Shown piece by piece: positions 9,285 through 20,421 of a stretch of DNA of 64,000 nt (within the stretch, counting starts at the first letter, position 1; each line of letters opens with the position of its first letter). The DNA comes from Leptobrachium leishanense (lineage: Eukaryota; Chordata; Amphibia; Anura; Megophryidae). Under the pieces are notes generated by a model, which did not search any database, was not told the origin of the DNA, and saw only the letters and a list, made by a program, of their open reading frames with translations. The position numbers were made by a program, and so were the translations under genes. The stretch is from the NCBI GenBank assembly GCA_009667805.1, contig CM019071.1, positions 51,350,101-51,414,100 of the forward strand, in the 5' to 3' direction.

Positions 9285-10663
9285 CATGGATCAACAAAAG
9301 ATGAGCTAATTTAATGATAAGTAATAAAAACTTATTTAGTGAATCCTCCCCTAATCTCGAGAATTAAACTTCTAATCTTTTGCTCTTTATTTTGTAGTTA
9401 TATAATGCCTTGCTTATTAATTTTAATCACAGTAATTTCCAAATTCAATATATATTGGTATCAATCTTACAACATTTCTTTTAGGAATAAATCCTTATGT
9501 CCACTTCTTCATATTTCTATCTGCAGAATAGAAATACTTAGAATTTTTGGAGTTAGCCAGTATCTGAGAAGTCTCAGTCTACGTTGCAAGAATATCTACA
9601 AATATATATAATTACATTAATTCCTTAATTTCATACATTACCTGTCCAATCTGGATTTTAATAAGTCTTGGAATTTTCTATGTCATGCTTTGTTTTGGAA
9701 TATGTGAAGATTATCGATATCAGATAATCAATGCATGTGAGTTAGAGATTTGATGAGAGTCAGAGATTTGGTGAGAATCTTGATTGCCTCATGTCTTGGG
9801 ATCTGCCTGCATCGTGGTGTGAGTCTGACTGTTGGAATCTTGGACTCTCAGAGGGTCATGTGTAATGCATTTCGGTGTGAGTCTCTGAATGCTGGAATCT
9901 CAGACTGATTTGCAACCAACATTGCCGCTTATTATAGTCAATTTGACATCACTAGCAATATTATTGGTACATCAAATCTAATATTTACTATCCTCTAGAG
10001 GGCAGTATTGCACTTCTTAATTAATTCCACTATTTCTTTTTAATATTCTTATCTCAGGTCAAAGTTCAATCTGACGTAACAAAGAACCTCTCTCTCAGTC
10101 ACTAGACTCTGTGTCTCTACCTGTCATCTCTAATTTATATCCCTACTCCCTTTTGAAATTACTTACTATCAGCTGAATTCTTTTCTGGTTAACTCAACAG
10201 AATCTATTCTTTAGTAATTTTTATTATTTACCAATTATATACTTTCTACAATATTTATTGGAGTATATATTTCCTACTGTAAATATAATAAAATATACCT
10301 TGATTATAAACATATATTTTGTGAATATAAATCTATATTACAGAGATATTAACTCTTATTCCTATACCCAAAAGACAAAATATCTTTTGTTTTAAAAACT
10401 TAAGACAGACCAATAAATTTAATTATGACACGTCTTAGCACTTAACTCTAGCATTAACACACAAAAACATTCTAGGTTCCTTCATATCTGGCACTTCTTA
10501 AAAAAATATAAAAGACTTTACCCAGGAATGAACTCTGTAAAAAAAAATCTCGTTCATTTCTAAACCTAGAGAAAATTGAAAACAAAAACTGACTTTAAAA
10601 ACAAAATGGCTACAGACATCCATTTTAATTTTTCCTTTCTGTAATATACCCGACATAACTATC

Positions 10664-11130
10664 GTGGAAATAACAGTGAAAGCTACAGAAGACATCAGTG
10701 GAAAAAATGGAGAAAACTACAGAGGACTACAGTGGAAAGAATGGTGAAAGCTACAGGGTACTACAGTGGAAAAATTGTAAAACTAACGAGGATTAAAATG
10801 ACAAGAAAGATGGCAACTATAGGCGACTATGGTGGAAAGAACAGCAAAAACTACAGAGGCCTACAGTGGAAAGAATAGTGAAAACTAGAGTGGACCATGG
10901 TGGAAAAAACTGTGAAAACTACAAATGGAAAGGAGGGTGAAAGCGAAAAAGGACTACATTGTAAAAAATGGGGAAATCTGTAGAGGACTAGGATAGAAAG
11001 AACAGTGACAATTGCGTAGGACTACGGTGGAAAGAACAGTGAAAGCTACAGAGAGCTACATGGAAAGAATGGTGAAATCTACAGAGGATTATGGTGGAAA
11101 GAATGGTGAAAACTACAAAGGACTATGGTG
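10664..11130 (+). repeat. Degenerate purine-rich tandem repeat, unit about 34-36 bp (block A)
   Basis: Phrases such as GACTACAGTGGAAAGAA and GTGAAAACTACAGAGG recur every 30-odd bases with much divergence. The same array lies at 40,960-41,390 and 42,296-42,365 in block B, so it predates the duplication. No reading frame is conserved. Confidence 0.85.
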
Positions 11131-11622
11131 AAGTTCACTTAGCATGAATTCACAGTAGCTTCACCGTATTTGAATAACCTCTTACCTTAAAGCCAAAATA
11201 CATCGATATTATGACTATGATGATTGATTTCTTTTATATTTAAAAAACATCTAAATTAAAATAACTGGAAACAGATATAACTTGAAGCATGGACTGCCAT
11301 TGACATTCTTCTCTAATCATAGCACTCGAAAATACCTCTTCTTCTGCGCCCATGTCTTTAGTTATAAATATTTCTTACATACGCATTACTCATACGGTCA
11401 CATTAAGAATCAGATATTTGGTAGATGATAAATTATGGGTAGAACTGCAATCAGATAATTTGCCATTATACATTCCACCGTTTCTAATTTGCGTCCTAAA
11501 TTTACCCTTTGTCACATGGGCGAGCTAGAAATGTGTGCCCTTGACACATGTCCAAACCACGGACACCAATATTTAGTTCCACTTAATAAAATATTTCTGT
11601 TTACGTTACCTATATCTCGGAG

Positions 11623-11630
11623 TATATAAG
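11623..11630 (+). promoter_or_regulatory. TATA box of the copy A mucin-like gene
   Basis: TATATAAG lies 93 bp upstream of the ATG at 11,723, with transcription expected to start about 25-30 bp downstream. The aligned site in block B (42,869) reads TATATCAG, so the box is intact only here. Confidence 0.55.
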
Positions 11631-11722
11631 TGCATTGTTTACGGAGGAGACACTTTAATCCAACACTGCACTGCTTCTACGTCTCTGGATCGTCTTCTTA
11701 TCCTTGGTGAACGTCCAATATC

Positions 11723-11789
11723 ATGGCTGGTGGAAGCAAAGATTTCGGGAAAAAGAACATCCTACTTCTTCTTCTCATATCCATGACAG
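11723..11789 (+). CDS. Exon 1 (signal peptide) of a candidate secreted mucin-like gene, copy A
   Basis: ATG at 11,723 opens 22 codons: MAGGSKDFGKK, then the hydrophobic core NILLLLLIS, then MT, ending one base into a Gly codon at a good donor (ACAG|GTGGGT). This is a typical cleaved signal peptide: basic N-region, Leu-rich core, small residue at the exit. The aligned exon in block B preserves the start, the hydrophobic core and the donor, which supports real coding function. The exon ends in phase 1, matching the phases of the two downstream exons. The upstream TATA box at 11,623 fits a promoter. I do not recognise the gene; the model suggests a secreted protein. Confidence 0.6.
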
Positions 11790-14700
11790 GTGGGTTTGAA
11801 GTTTTGGCCTTACAGAATTGTAGCTAAAACGATGGTGGGATTTAATAGAGACTGGAACAACCATCTTGGTCCAAAAGCTTTGATTCCAAAACTAAAAATT
11901 GTGGTAGCACCACGCAGTTTTAATGAATCAATGATACAAAAATAAAGCCTAGTTTATGAAAGCCATTTCTCTTCTTGAGCAAAGCTTCTGGATATCCCAC
12001 ATCAGACTATTTCTTGCAGTGCAGGCATTTTTAAAAAAATATTTTGTGAGGAAAAAAAATGTAACATATCAAAACTAATAATATAAAGACCGATTCCTAA
12101 TAATATCAAAACTTTAAAGCAGAATTATATTGATTTTATGGTATTTCGATTATTTAATATTAAAGTTAATTTAGTTGTGAAAAATACAGCAAACTTATAA
12201 TTAGTTGTAATTGAAATTAAGTACATTGTTAACCCTTTCTCTACCAAAATTGTCTGGTAATATATTGAAAAAAAATACATGGAATATCAAAACCTAATTT
12301 TCACATTTCTAAAGCAGGATTAGTGTGCCCCCTGTGGAGAGACAAAATTCACTGTCTTATATGGCTCTCCAGTCTCCATGGAAATAGATAAAACAAGCTG
12401 CAAATAGAAGACCCCTCCTCACTGTAAAAAAATTATCATAGACTTTACTGCAGCATTCCAGAAGCTAGAGAATATGCAGAATACAGGGAGAGCTGTGGGG
12501 TCAGTCAATACTGCACAGGGATAAGATTCAGGCGGTTATAAGGACTGAAAATCTTTTTACAGTACAGATACAAGATGTTGCTGTAATTCCCATACACAAG
12601 CATTATGCAGCACATATAGATATTGGTATTTTTGGGAAGTTGCATCGCAAATAATCTCATTATGATTCACTACAAATCCCCATAAGCAGGAGATCTCACC
12701 ATTTTATTATTTGTCTGCAGCACATTTACTGCATCTGAAACAAAGACCATTTCTGCCTGGATGCTAATAATACAGACCCCGTGTGACATTGTGCCAGATA
12801 AGAGACACCTTCTAGAGTTTACAACCTTTCATCCCAGTGATATTTCTGTAATGGATAAACTAATACGTGAAAAAATTAAAAATAAGCAAATTTCTATCAT
12901 TTAAATCTTTTAAATTAAGAACAACAATTTGTGTGCAACATTTATATTTTACCTTATATTTAATTGTTAACATCACAATCCATGTTTCAAATAAATGTAC
13001 TGATAAGAATATTTTCAACAAAACACAATGGTAGAGAAGGGGTTAACACTAAGAATCCTTATCAATTAATAAACTAGAGTGATTAATCCTTTCACTGGTA
13101 CATGTACTCACAGCATTTATTTGAGACATGGTAAACATTGTTAATGTGCACGTATTGGGAAAATACCAACAGGGTTATTCAGAGAGAGGTGAAAACCAGG
13201 AGAATGACTGGAGAAGTGAAAATTCTAGGTCAAAATAGCTAATTTGGAAAGTGAGATAAATGGGAGAATTTTTCTGTTTTGGCTTCTTTGACCTAGGGGG
13301 TTATTCGGAGAAAGGTGAAAACCAGGAGAATGACTGGAGAAGTGAAAATTCTAGGTCAAAATAGCCAATTTGGAAAGTGAGATAAATGGGAGAATTTTTC
13401 TGTTTTTGGCTTCTTTGACCTAGGGGGTTATTCGGAGAAAGGTGAAAACCAGGAGAATGACTGGAGAATTGAAAACTCTAGGTCAAAATAGCCAAACCAG
13501 AAAGATTCTCCCATTTATCTCACTTTCCAAATCGACTATTTGGTCTAGATTGTTCTCTTCTCCTGTCAGTTCTCCTGGTTTTCACCTTCCTCTGAATAAC
13601 CCTGAAGGTCAAAATAGCCAAATCAGAAAAATTCTCCCATTTATCTCACTTTCCAAATCGGCTATTTGGTCTAGATTGTTCTCTTCTCCTGCCAATTCTC
13701 CTGGTTTTCACCTTTCTCTGAATAACCCTGCTAGAATTTTCACTTCTCCAGTCATTCTCCTGAGTTTCACCTCTCCCTGAATAACCCCGAGAGTGTCAAC
13801 ACAAAAGTGAAATCTAAGTTGAATGATAAAAAATTATAACCTTTCTCATTTTTAATTTATTACTTAATTGTTTATCCTTTGCAGAAATGCTGCATTAGCT
13901 CCCACATAATAAAAACAGATTAATAATAGTGTTGCTTGGATTCACACCTATAAAAAAACATTTATTTATCCTATCAATGAAATTGAGTTTGCCCTTGGAG
14001 TGATATGGAAGAGGGAAGATGTCAACACATTTTGGAATTCTTCCCTACTGTGCCTCGTCTCAGGATCACACCGATACGTAAGGGATGAAATCTCACACAA
14101 GGTTACAATTGAATCAAAAATTGAAAATTCAAAAAAGTCAGCGCAGACATAACGGATCAAAACACAATTTTTTAATTAAGATAATATGGAAACTGTATAG
14201 AAAAACCAAGATAGTCAGCTTTATACTCATTCATTGCAGCTAATGCACACTGATGCGATTGTTACTGTATGCAGTAATTATCCAAGTACCATAACACTTC
14301 TGCCTTTGTCTCCTAGTCATATAGCAACATAAAATAAACACAAAATAGACATTTCATTTTTTGGTGGTAGTGGCCTTTAATACATAAAAAAATAATATAA
14401 AAGCAGAACAGAAACTCACAAATAAGATGCACATAAATATTGTGTAATAAGAATGGTTGCTACAGTGGTCCAGACCTCTAGATATATATGAGTACCCCTT
14501 GTCACCTGCCCTTTATGCAGAAGAAGGGTCCTGGAAGAATTGTTGTTCTTTGGGTCCAGAGATGAACGTTGCCACCATTAAATTAAACTACAATTGTATG
14601 AATCAAACTATGCTTTCCTCTAATGTCTGACTTTGTCTGAAATTGTTTTTGGTGAATAAGATAATCATTGCACATGTTTCGGCTTTCTGATAAATCATGA

Positions 14701-15332
14701 TTTGTCCAAATTTCGGGCGATTCATTAATTTATCCCAAATAAAAATCAACGAAAGGGAACCTCAAAAATGAACTGAAAGGGTCACCCGGAGGGGATTTTA
14801 TTATATGTGATTCATTTTGGTTGTGGGTTCAACGTGGGAAGAATTTTGGGTGCATCACTTTAAATTAAAATCAGAGCTGATGGGCCACTTGACCTCCTAT
14901 GATGTAGCCACCATTGGGTGGGCAATGCAAGCAGATGCAAGTCTACTTGTCTTTGCTGGCCACGGGTATCAGAAGCAAATTGCTTTCATTGTAAATCATC
15001 CACTTTCCAAAAAATATCTCCTCAGCAACTGCCAGCAGGTGAGGGTTTTGTTCGATAATTGACTAGTTGTGCAATAACAAGAATTAGCACATTTGGTTAT
15101 AAGTAAACAGAACAATTCCGAATTTCGAAAAAAAAAAAAAATCAAACATCCAACGTATTTTGGACGAACCAAAGCAATTTAGATTTTAATTCTGTGATTT
15201 TGGGATACACCTTAAATTACGACATAAAAAAAAGGAAAAGGCAATCAAAATAATTAAACAGGGGTGACTAACGATATCCTACCTTTCGAATGAAGCACTT
15301 TCCTTTTCGTCTCTTCATTCTGATCCCTGCAG
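11790..15332 (+). other. Intron 1 of the copy A gene
   Basis: Non-coding, AT-rich sequence, largely alignable with 43,033-48,009 in block B. It carries a compound inverted-repeat element at 13,171-13,788. A pyrimidine tract with acceptor at 13,868-13,884 is present in both copies but leads to an immediate stop in the expected phase, so I do not call an exon there. At 14,596-14,603 lies GTATGAAT, the empty target site of the hAT element found in block B at 45,501. Confidence 0.5.
13171..13788. mobile_element. Compound inverted-repeat element with AGGGTTATTC ends
   Basis: Starts AGGGTTATTCAGAGAGAGGT and ends CACCTCTCCCTGAATAACCC, a terminal inverted repeat. Inside, a unit of about 127 bp beginning GGTTATTCGGAGAAAGGTG is repeated head to tail three times (13,171; 13,298; 13,425) and then in inverted orientation (13,500-13,788). 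Block B lacks it (near 43,785), so it entered block A after the duplication. The ends resemble those of the Harbinger-like family at 25,968 and 41,391. Confidence 0.7.
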
Positions 15333-15365
15333 CCTTAGAAAAAGACAGGAACATCATCTGCAATG
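15333..15365 (+). CDS. Exon 2 (33 bp) of the candidate mucin-like gene, copy A
   Basis: A pyrimidine-rich acceptor (CTTCATTCTGATCCCTGCAG) and a donor (AATG|GTAATT) bracket 33 bases. Joined after exon 1 in phase 1 they encode ALEKDRNIICN plus the first base of the next codon. The exon is symmetrical (phase 1-1), so it can be skipped without changing frame. The block B copy keeps both splice sites but is 34 bp long. Very short exons are hard to prove; the support is conserved splice signals in both copies and correct phase. Confidence 0.42.
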
Positions 15366-16304
15366 GTAATTACTGTGTTTTGCAATCAAATGATAAATAC
15401 GTTTATGAGTACTTGTTTTCTATAGGGAGCACGCCCATTGTGCAAGACACGCGCTGTACGCTGAGTAAGAGCAAACACCCATGTTGGCCTCTAATGTACA
15501 CTAAAAACAATCAGCTAACATGTCACATTGCGCAGGACATTTACCTTAAATAAAATCAGTTAAAGGGACATTCTGCACAGTGTGACTGCTCCATCTTATC
15601 TGAGGGGTCATGTTGCTTTGAGCTCACTCTCACCTCTCTGAGGAGGGTCTCAGAGGCCATCCAGATGCAGAGGCTTAGTCCTGCCCAGTCCATCAGCTCA
15701 GAGAGCCCTCAACTCCATTTCCTTGTCTTGGAAAACTTCCTGCACTGAGCCCCACTGGATTGGCCGGAACACTCAGCCCTCCCTACAGTAACATTAATGT
15801 CCCTTTAAGACTGAATGGACCAGGTTCCCAAAATATAATCAATTTCCTTTTTGTTTTGCTACAAGAATTTGTTTTGGAATTGTCCTACGCACATTCCTAC
15901 ATTGATGGGGTAAATGCTACACCTTCTTTGCAATTTCCATTGACCTTTTGAATGCTGCTTAAAGGGGATTAACCCCATAAGGACCACTGACGTACATAGT
16001 ACATCCTGGGGAAAATTTCCCTTAAGGACCAAGGACGTACTATGTACATCATGGTCCTTTAACCCCTCTCCCTCTACTCACCTCTCTGGCCAAGGTCCCA
16101 CACTGGTCTGGCTTCCTTGAAGTCAGCCCAATGGTTTTATAGTCCCGGGCCATCACGATGATGTCATTGATCTCCTGGCACCTGCAGGGGAGAACTTGAA
16201 AGTGGAGGGGGGGGATCCTTTGGACTACTCTCCCTTCCAAACAGCTGCACATAAAAAAGAACCACTGCAGAGGGCAGAGTCTGACATTTGCAGTGGTGCC
16301 TTTT

Positions 16305-16751
16305 TTAACCCCTTAGGTGCCGGACATAAATTTGGCGCTAAACGGCGCCGGATCGTGATCTGCTCCTGGAGCGGGCTGACATCTTGGATGTCAGCCAAGC
16401 CTCCAGGGTCAACTCGCACCCACTGACATCATCTCTATATATGCAATGTCTTTAGTTGGCCAGTTAACCCCCTAGCTGCCAAGTGGAGCTAAGTGGGTCC
16501 TTTGGACCCCTTTATATCCTGATCCGTACCAGCTAGATGGTCATATTTGGTATCATTGGAAAGGCATGATCATGATGTAAAAATAGAAAAATAAAAATAA
16601 ATAAAAAAGTGGGGTTTTTTTGGTAAAAAAAATTTTGTTTTGGGGGTATAATAAAATAGGACTTCAAATCACATTAATTATGTTGAGCAGGAAAATGATC
16701 AAAATGAGCTCAGCACACAGAGGTGAAATGGCTCAGCAGTGAAGGGGTTAA
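16305..16751. mobile_element. piggyBac-like non-autonomous element, TSD TTAA
   Basis: TTAA at 16,305-16,308 is followed by CCCCTTAGGTGCCGG, and the right side reads GCAGTGAAGGGG followed by TTAA at 16,748-16,751. TTAA duplication with short CCCCTT-type inverted ends is the mark of piggyBac-class elements. There is no coding capacity. An adjacent piece at 15,969-16,062 (TTAACCCCATAAGGACC, with GACGTAC motifs in both orientations) looks like another member or an older host for this one. Confidence 0.65.
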
Positions 16752-17029
16752 AAAGCAAAACCATGTAAAGATTTGGGTATTTCTAATTTCAGGCCAAAAT
16801 TTTTAAACTATTTATTCCGTCCAACCACTCCAATGGCTCTCAATATGAGTGAACTGAGAGTTATTGGCTAGAAAATAGTCCTGAAAGAGTTCTGCTTCAA
16901 ACAATTCATAAATCCCTTGCTGAATCAGCCCTCCGAGGGGGAGAATGTCCAGGATACTCATGCTACTGTGACCACTCAAATGCAATTGAGTGGACAGTGC
17001 CAAGTGTGTCTGTCTAATGTAGGGATCTC

Positions 17030-17144
17030 AAACTTTGGCCCGCCAGATATTTCCGAGCTACAACTCAAGATTTTCTGACAATCTATTGCATCCAAAGAAT
17101 GTTGGGAGTAGTAGACCACATGGGGGGGGAGTACAAGACCCCTG
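17030..17144. mobile_element. Short hAT-type MITE, 115 bp
   Basis: The left end AGGGATCTCAAACTTTGGCC and the right end GACCCCTG form the short inverted ends typical of hAT MITEs. The flanks GTCTAATG and CTCTAATA agree at 6 of 8 positions, fitting an old 8-bp target duplication. A copy at the same place in block B (51,264-51,399) shows it was present before the duplication. Confidence 0.6.
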
Positions 17145-19451
17145 CTCTAATATCCTTAATATCTTCCTTTTGTAGAGTTTTGGTGGCTGCATCTGATTTT
17201 GGGAATTGTGAGCATTGGATAACCAGATTTAAAGAGAGTTAGAGCTTCGGTAACAGCTGTAGGAAGAACTTCAGGAAGCAAAACATTATTAATATAATTA
17301 ATTATAGTTTAAATGTTTTTTTTTTTAGAACTTTTAGAATTTCACAGTTAGATTTATTTATGAAGGAAGAAGACACAGTGCATGTAGTATCCTGGTGTGC
17401 TCCTTTAAGCTGGTTTTACCCAGTCATCAACTGGCGCTGCTCCTCTACTATCTATCTTAATTAATGTCAAATATTTTTAACTGAAAAGAAGAACTATAAT
17501 TATAAATGAGGGAAGGACAGAACAGGTACGTACGGGGTTTATCCTTTACATCTAATATACACCGAAAATTAATCCATTTGTGCGTTCTGGGGAAATGCAT
17601 GTCCACTATTATATATTGGGTGAAAGTCTTCACCGAACGTCCAGACTTAAAGGGATATTTTATTGAAAATAAGAGTTCCTTTTTAGCCCTTAAAAATTTA
17701 GACAGATTATGCCAACAGCCTCTGCATAATTATATTTTAATTTAATTTTTATTGGTGATTTTACTCACATTTTGTCCCTCCCCTCTCACAGCTCCTCCTC
17801 TTCGGCTCTGGGAATACCGAACCCAGAGATATTTTAGTTATTTTTTATTTCGTTTTTGATAAAATAAGGTCACGGGTTTTTGTGGGGTCTATATTTAGCC
17901 ACCTATTTCTATTGCCTTGTCAAGAGTTAACAAAATTAAAAATCTGTTCATTTCTCTCACACCTCCAGCCCTGGAGCCCAGAGGAGGGCTAGCAAATCCA
18001 CTAGTTGAGCCAATCCAGGCCGGTTCTTAGTGTTTTCCTTGTCATTCTTGGATCTGGTCTGGGAGTATCATGCAGCCATCATGCCAGAATCCTCCCGTCC
18101 TGAAAATATTTAAGGGTGTGACTCCCACTATTCAAGACTCTGCCATTGAGTCTCCAGCCTGGATATGTTTTCATTGTAATCCTGCTGTCGGCTCGCTGTC
18201 CATCCTTCCCATAGATCCCTGTTGTTATTGTATTTCTTATGTTAACCCTGTCCTTGCCATAGCTCTTTTTATTTGCTTCTATTTACCTTGTAGTTATTTT
18301 GTTTATTTCTTCTTTGCCTTAACCCTTTCTGCTTTTGAGTGGATTCTCTGAGTATCGACCCGGCTATGTACTGTGGCCCTAACCTTTAGAGTTTTTCTGT
18401 AGATTCTCTGAGTACCGACCTTGGCTAATATCACTGACTGCTCTCTGTGCTTTAACCCTTTTTGTGCTATTGTCTCCCTGTGTATTGGCCTTGGCCATCC
18501 TTACTAACTACTGCATCTTAACCCTTGTGATACTGGTTACTATTACTCTCTGTGTACTGAACAAGACTTTTCTTATTAACCCCGTTATTGCCTGAGGACT
18601 TGCATGGTCACATCTTACTCTAGTCTTCACATCTTTTCTCCTAGAATAGATCTCGCAACTTTAAAGACTAGCCTGGGGATTAGGGATTTTGATGATTTAT
18701 GGTTGTCTTCATGCTGGGTCTCCTCTCCAGACAGTGACATTAGGACAGGGCTGTGCTGTATCATTTTTCCCGTTGAAGCTGCAGAGAGTCCATGCCCAGT
18801 CGTGCAGTGTCTTCACCACCTGCAAGTTTCTATAACTGTTTGCATTCAGCCAGTGGTGTCTCCTGCTCTTTGGTCTTTTTACCCCATAATATGGGTCCCA
18901 CCGTGGCTCATGTTGACTGCCACCCTGACAATTTATTTTTTAACCCCTTCACTATCATGATCAAATATAATCGATCTTCAAAAGCAGTTGCAGGGGCCCC
19001 AGTATAGAGTATACCCCATTTGGCCTATTTTGAGTAGCAAAAGGGCTCCAGAATATCCCCAAAGGTTTTAGCACTTTGGCCATGGCAGCCAAGGTACTAA
19101 AACAATTTTAACAGCTTGAGTTCCATTTTTCTTGACGGAAACATGGAGCCCAAGTTGAATTATGGAGATGTAGTTATGTAGTTACATTTTTTGTCCAGGT
19201 GATGGCACCATCTGCCTGACAAATAGTGCTTACTGTTTGAAACAACGCATTTGAGATTTTCAAGCATATTTTCTCCTTTTGGCTACTTCTAAGTTGTTTT
19301 CCATAAAGCTGATAGATTCTGGCAGTGATTTTATAACAAACGTCTTGGCAGTGATGGGGTTAGGTTGAATATACTAGCGTCTGTTTTGCAATTCTGCACG
19401 CTCTCTCGTTCACTATTACCACCAATAATAAAGTTCCACTCACTATTACAG

Positions 19452-19850
19452 CTTCAACAAGAACATCAGCTCAAGAATTACCGACTGCAGATCTGAATAC
19501 AACTGCAGAGACTATGACTATAACTACAGTGACTATAACTATGACTATAGAGTCTCCATGTATGACAACTACAACTACAGCGCCGACGTGTACAACAACT
19601 ACGACTACAGAATCTCCGTGTGTGACGACTATGACAACCGAGTCTCCGGTTCAAATAGTTATGACTCCAGCGTCTCCAGCTACAACGACTACAGCATCTC
19701 CAGCTACAACGACTACAGCATCTCCAGCTACAACGACTCTAACAGCTCCGGCCATGACTACGACTACTATGACTCCAACAACTGCAACTACAGTGGCTAC
19801 GACTACGACTACAGCAGCCACTACTACAACAAGCAGTGTTGGCCAGTCAG
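19452..19850 (+). CDS. Exon 3 (Thr-rich mucin domain) of the candidate secreted gene, copy A
   Basis: The acceptor CACTATTACAG and the donor CAGTCAG|GTTAGA bracket 399 bases, exactly 133 codons in phase 1-1. The frame reads ASTRTSAQELPTADLN and then is dominated by Thr with Ser, Pro and Ala: ESPC, TAPTC, ASPATTTT three times, ending SSVGQSG. Such Thr/Ser/Pro arrays are dense O-glycosylation sites in mucins; three Cys lie in its first half. The aligned exon at 61,565 is 140 codons and also open. Reading it after exon 1 or exon 2 keeps frame. Secreted mucin or mucin-like surface protein is the inference; frog skin mucins are one analogy, not a match I can prove. Confidence 0.62.
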
Positions 19851-19913
19851 GTTAGATACCTTTAAGACTGTTTTAAAAAGATAAATATTTTTGTCAAGAC
19901 ATGTATACAGAGA

Positions 19914-20043
19914 GGGCCATATTACAAGGTGGGTGCTATCTTAACCAGAGCTGTTGTAAACTTACAAGATCCATTATAGTCTATGGAGTTGTGAAGTTTA
20001 CAACAGCTCTCGCTAAGTTAGCACCAACTTTGTAACATGGCCC
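19914..20043. mobile_element. Palindromic MITE with GGGCCATATTACAA ends, 130 bp
   Basis: Starts GGGCCATATTACAAGG and ends ACTTTGTAACATGGCCC. Between the ends, AACCAGAGCTGTTGTAAACTT and a diverged inverted copy form a long hairpin. Block B has the uninterrupted site near 62,078, and a second copy lies at 37,056-37,185. The target duplication is too short to fix by eye. Confidence 0.7.
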
Positions 20044-20309
20044 GGGGTCTGCAGAGTTAAAATACTAATGTCCATCCCCTCAGCCGCCTCAGGAATTTAT
20101 TTAAAGCATTGCATGTCAGGAGTTAAACTGAATATCAAAATCATTAAAAATCCACACGTATGTCTGATCATGTTAAAATAATGGAATATGATATTATAAT
20201 ATATGAGAGATAAGGTCACTGCACTGAGCACCATCTACAGGAAAATGGAATGAAACAACAGCAGTGAAGAAAACGCATAAAAATCAGGCAATTAATTTTA
20301 TATAAACTG

Positions 20310-20421
20310 GGTCTAATGACAGCGAGGCGATAAATGGGTTAATGGGACTTAATGCCAGCGAGGCAATAAATGGGTTAATGGGACCTAATGAGAGTGAGGC
20401 GATAAATGGGTTAATGGGACC
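20310..20421 (+). repeat. 36-bp minisatellite, left part (block A)
   Basis: About three units built from GATAAATGGGTTAATGGGAC and CTAATGACAGCGAGGC. Split from its right part (21,636-21,880) by the CR1/L2 insertion. Block B has the same array at 62,350-62,825. Confidence 0.9.

Larger units (their letters stand above)
4903..9289 (+). mobile_element. Non-autonomous Ty3/gypsy-like LTR retrotransposon with a Gag-minisatellite ORF
   Basis: Two near-identical direct repeats (4,908-5,770 and 8,516-9,284) both begin TGTCACGTTCTGTGC and end CACCGTGACA. The target duplication CATGG flanks them exactly (4,903-4,907 and 9,285-9,289). A purine-rich tract, TGGAGGAGGGGATAC, sits just before the right LTR at 8,501-8,515. 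Between the LTRs is one long frame with a retroviral-type zinc knuckle and a huge 30-bp repeat; there is no protease, reverse transcriptase, RNase H or integrase. I assign it to Ty3/gypsy from the 5-bp duplication, LTR style and Gag motif. It must depend on another element's enzymes. Confidence 0.85.
4359..10655. mobile_element. AT-rich insertion of unknown class with TGTCGG...CCGACA ends (hosts the gypsy-like element)
   Basis: Block A loses similarity to block B after about 4,350 and regains it at about 10,660. The edges read TGTCGGATATA and TATACCCGACA, an inverted pair of LTR form. Without the 4.4-kb gypsy-like element nested in it, this insert is about 1.9 kb. No coding frame is seen in either part (4,359-4,902; 9,290-10,655). 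The target duplication is unclear: AACTAT occurs on both outer sides, but it does not abut the TG/CA ends. It could be a long solo LTR or a non-autonomous DNA element. Confidence 0.45.
15366..19451 (+). other. Intron 2 of the copy A gene
   Basis: Non-coding. It includes piggyBac-like repeats (15,969-16,751) and a short hAT-type element (17,030-17,144) shared with block B. A second stretch similar to block B runs 17,366-17,745, and a pyrimidine-rich low-complexity part runs 18,340-18,600. Nothing else recognised. Confidence 0.45.

Noticed and set aside
13866..13905. Possible exon after TTTATCCTTTGCAG at 13,884, also present in block B near 43,900
   Set aside because: In the phase required by exon 1 it reads only four codons before TAG in both copies. 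It may be a poison exon or chance; not strong enough to annotate.
15290..15553. 87-codon frame covering exon 2 and its flanks
   Set aside because: Block B does not keep this frame beyond the 33-bp core bounded by splice signals; only the core is called.
17160..17240. Possible membrane-segment exon (FWWLHLILGIVSI) after TTCCTTTTGTAG
   Set aside because: The acceptor is TTGTTG in block B and the frame there stops after a few codons, so there is no conservation.
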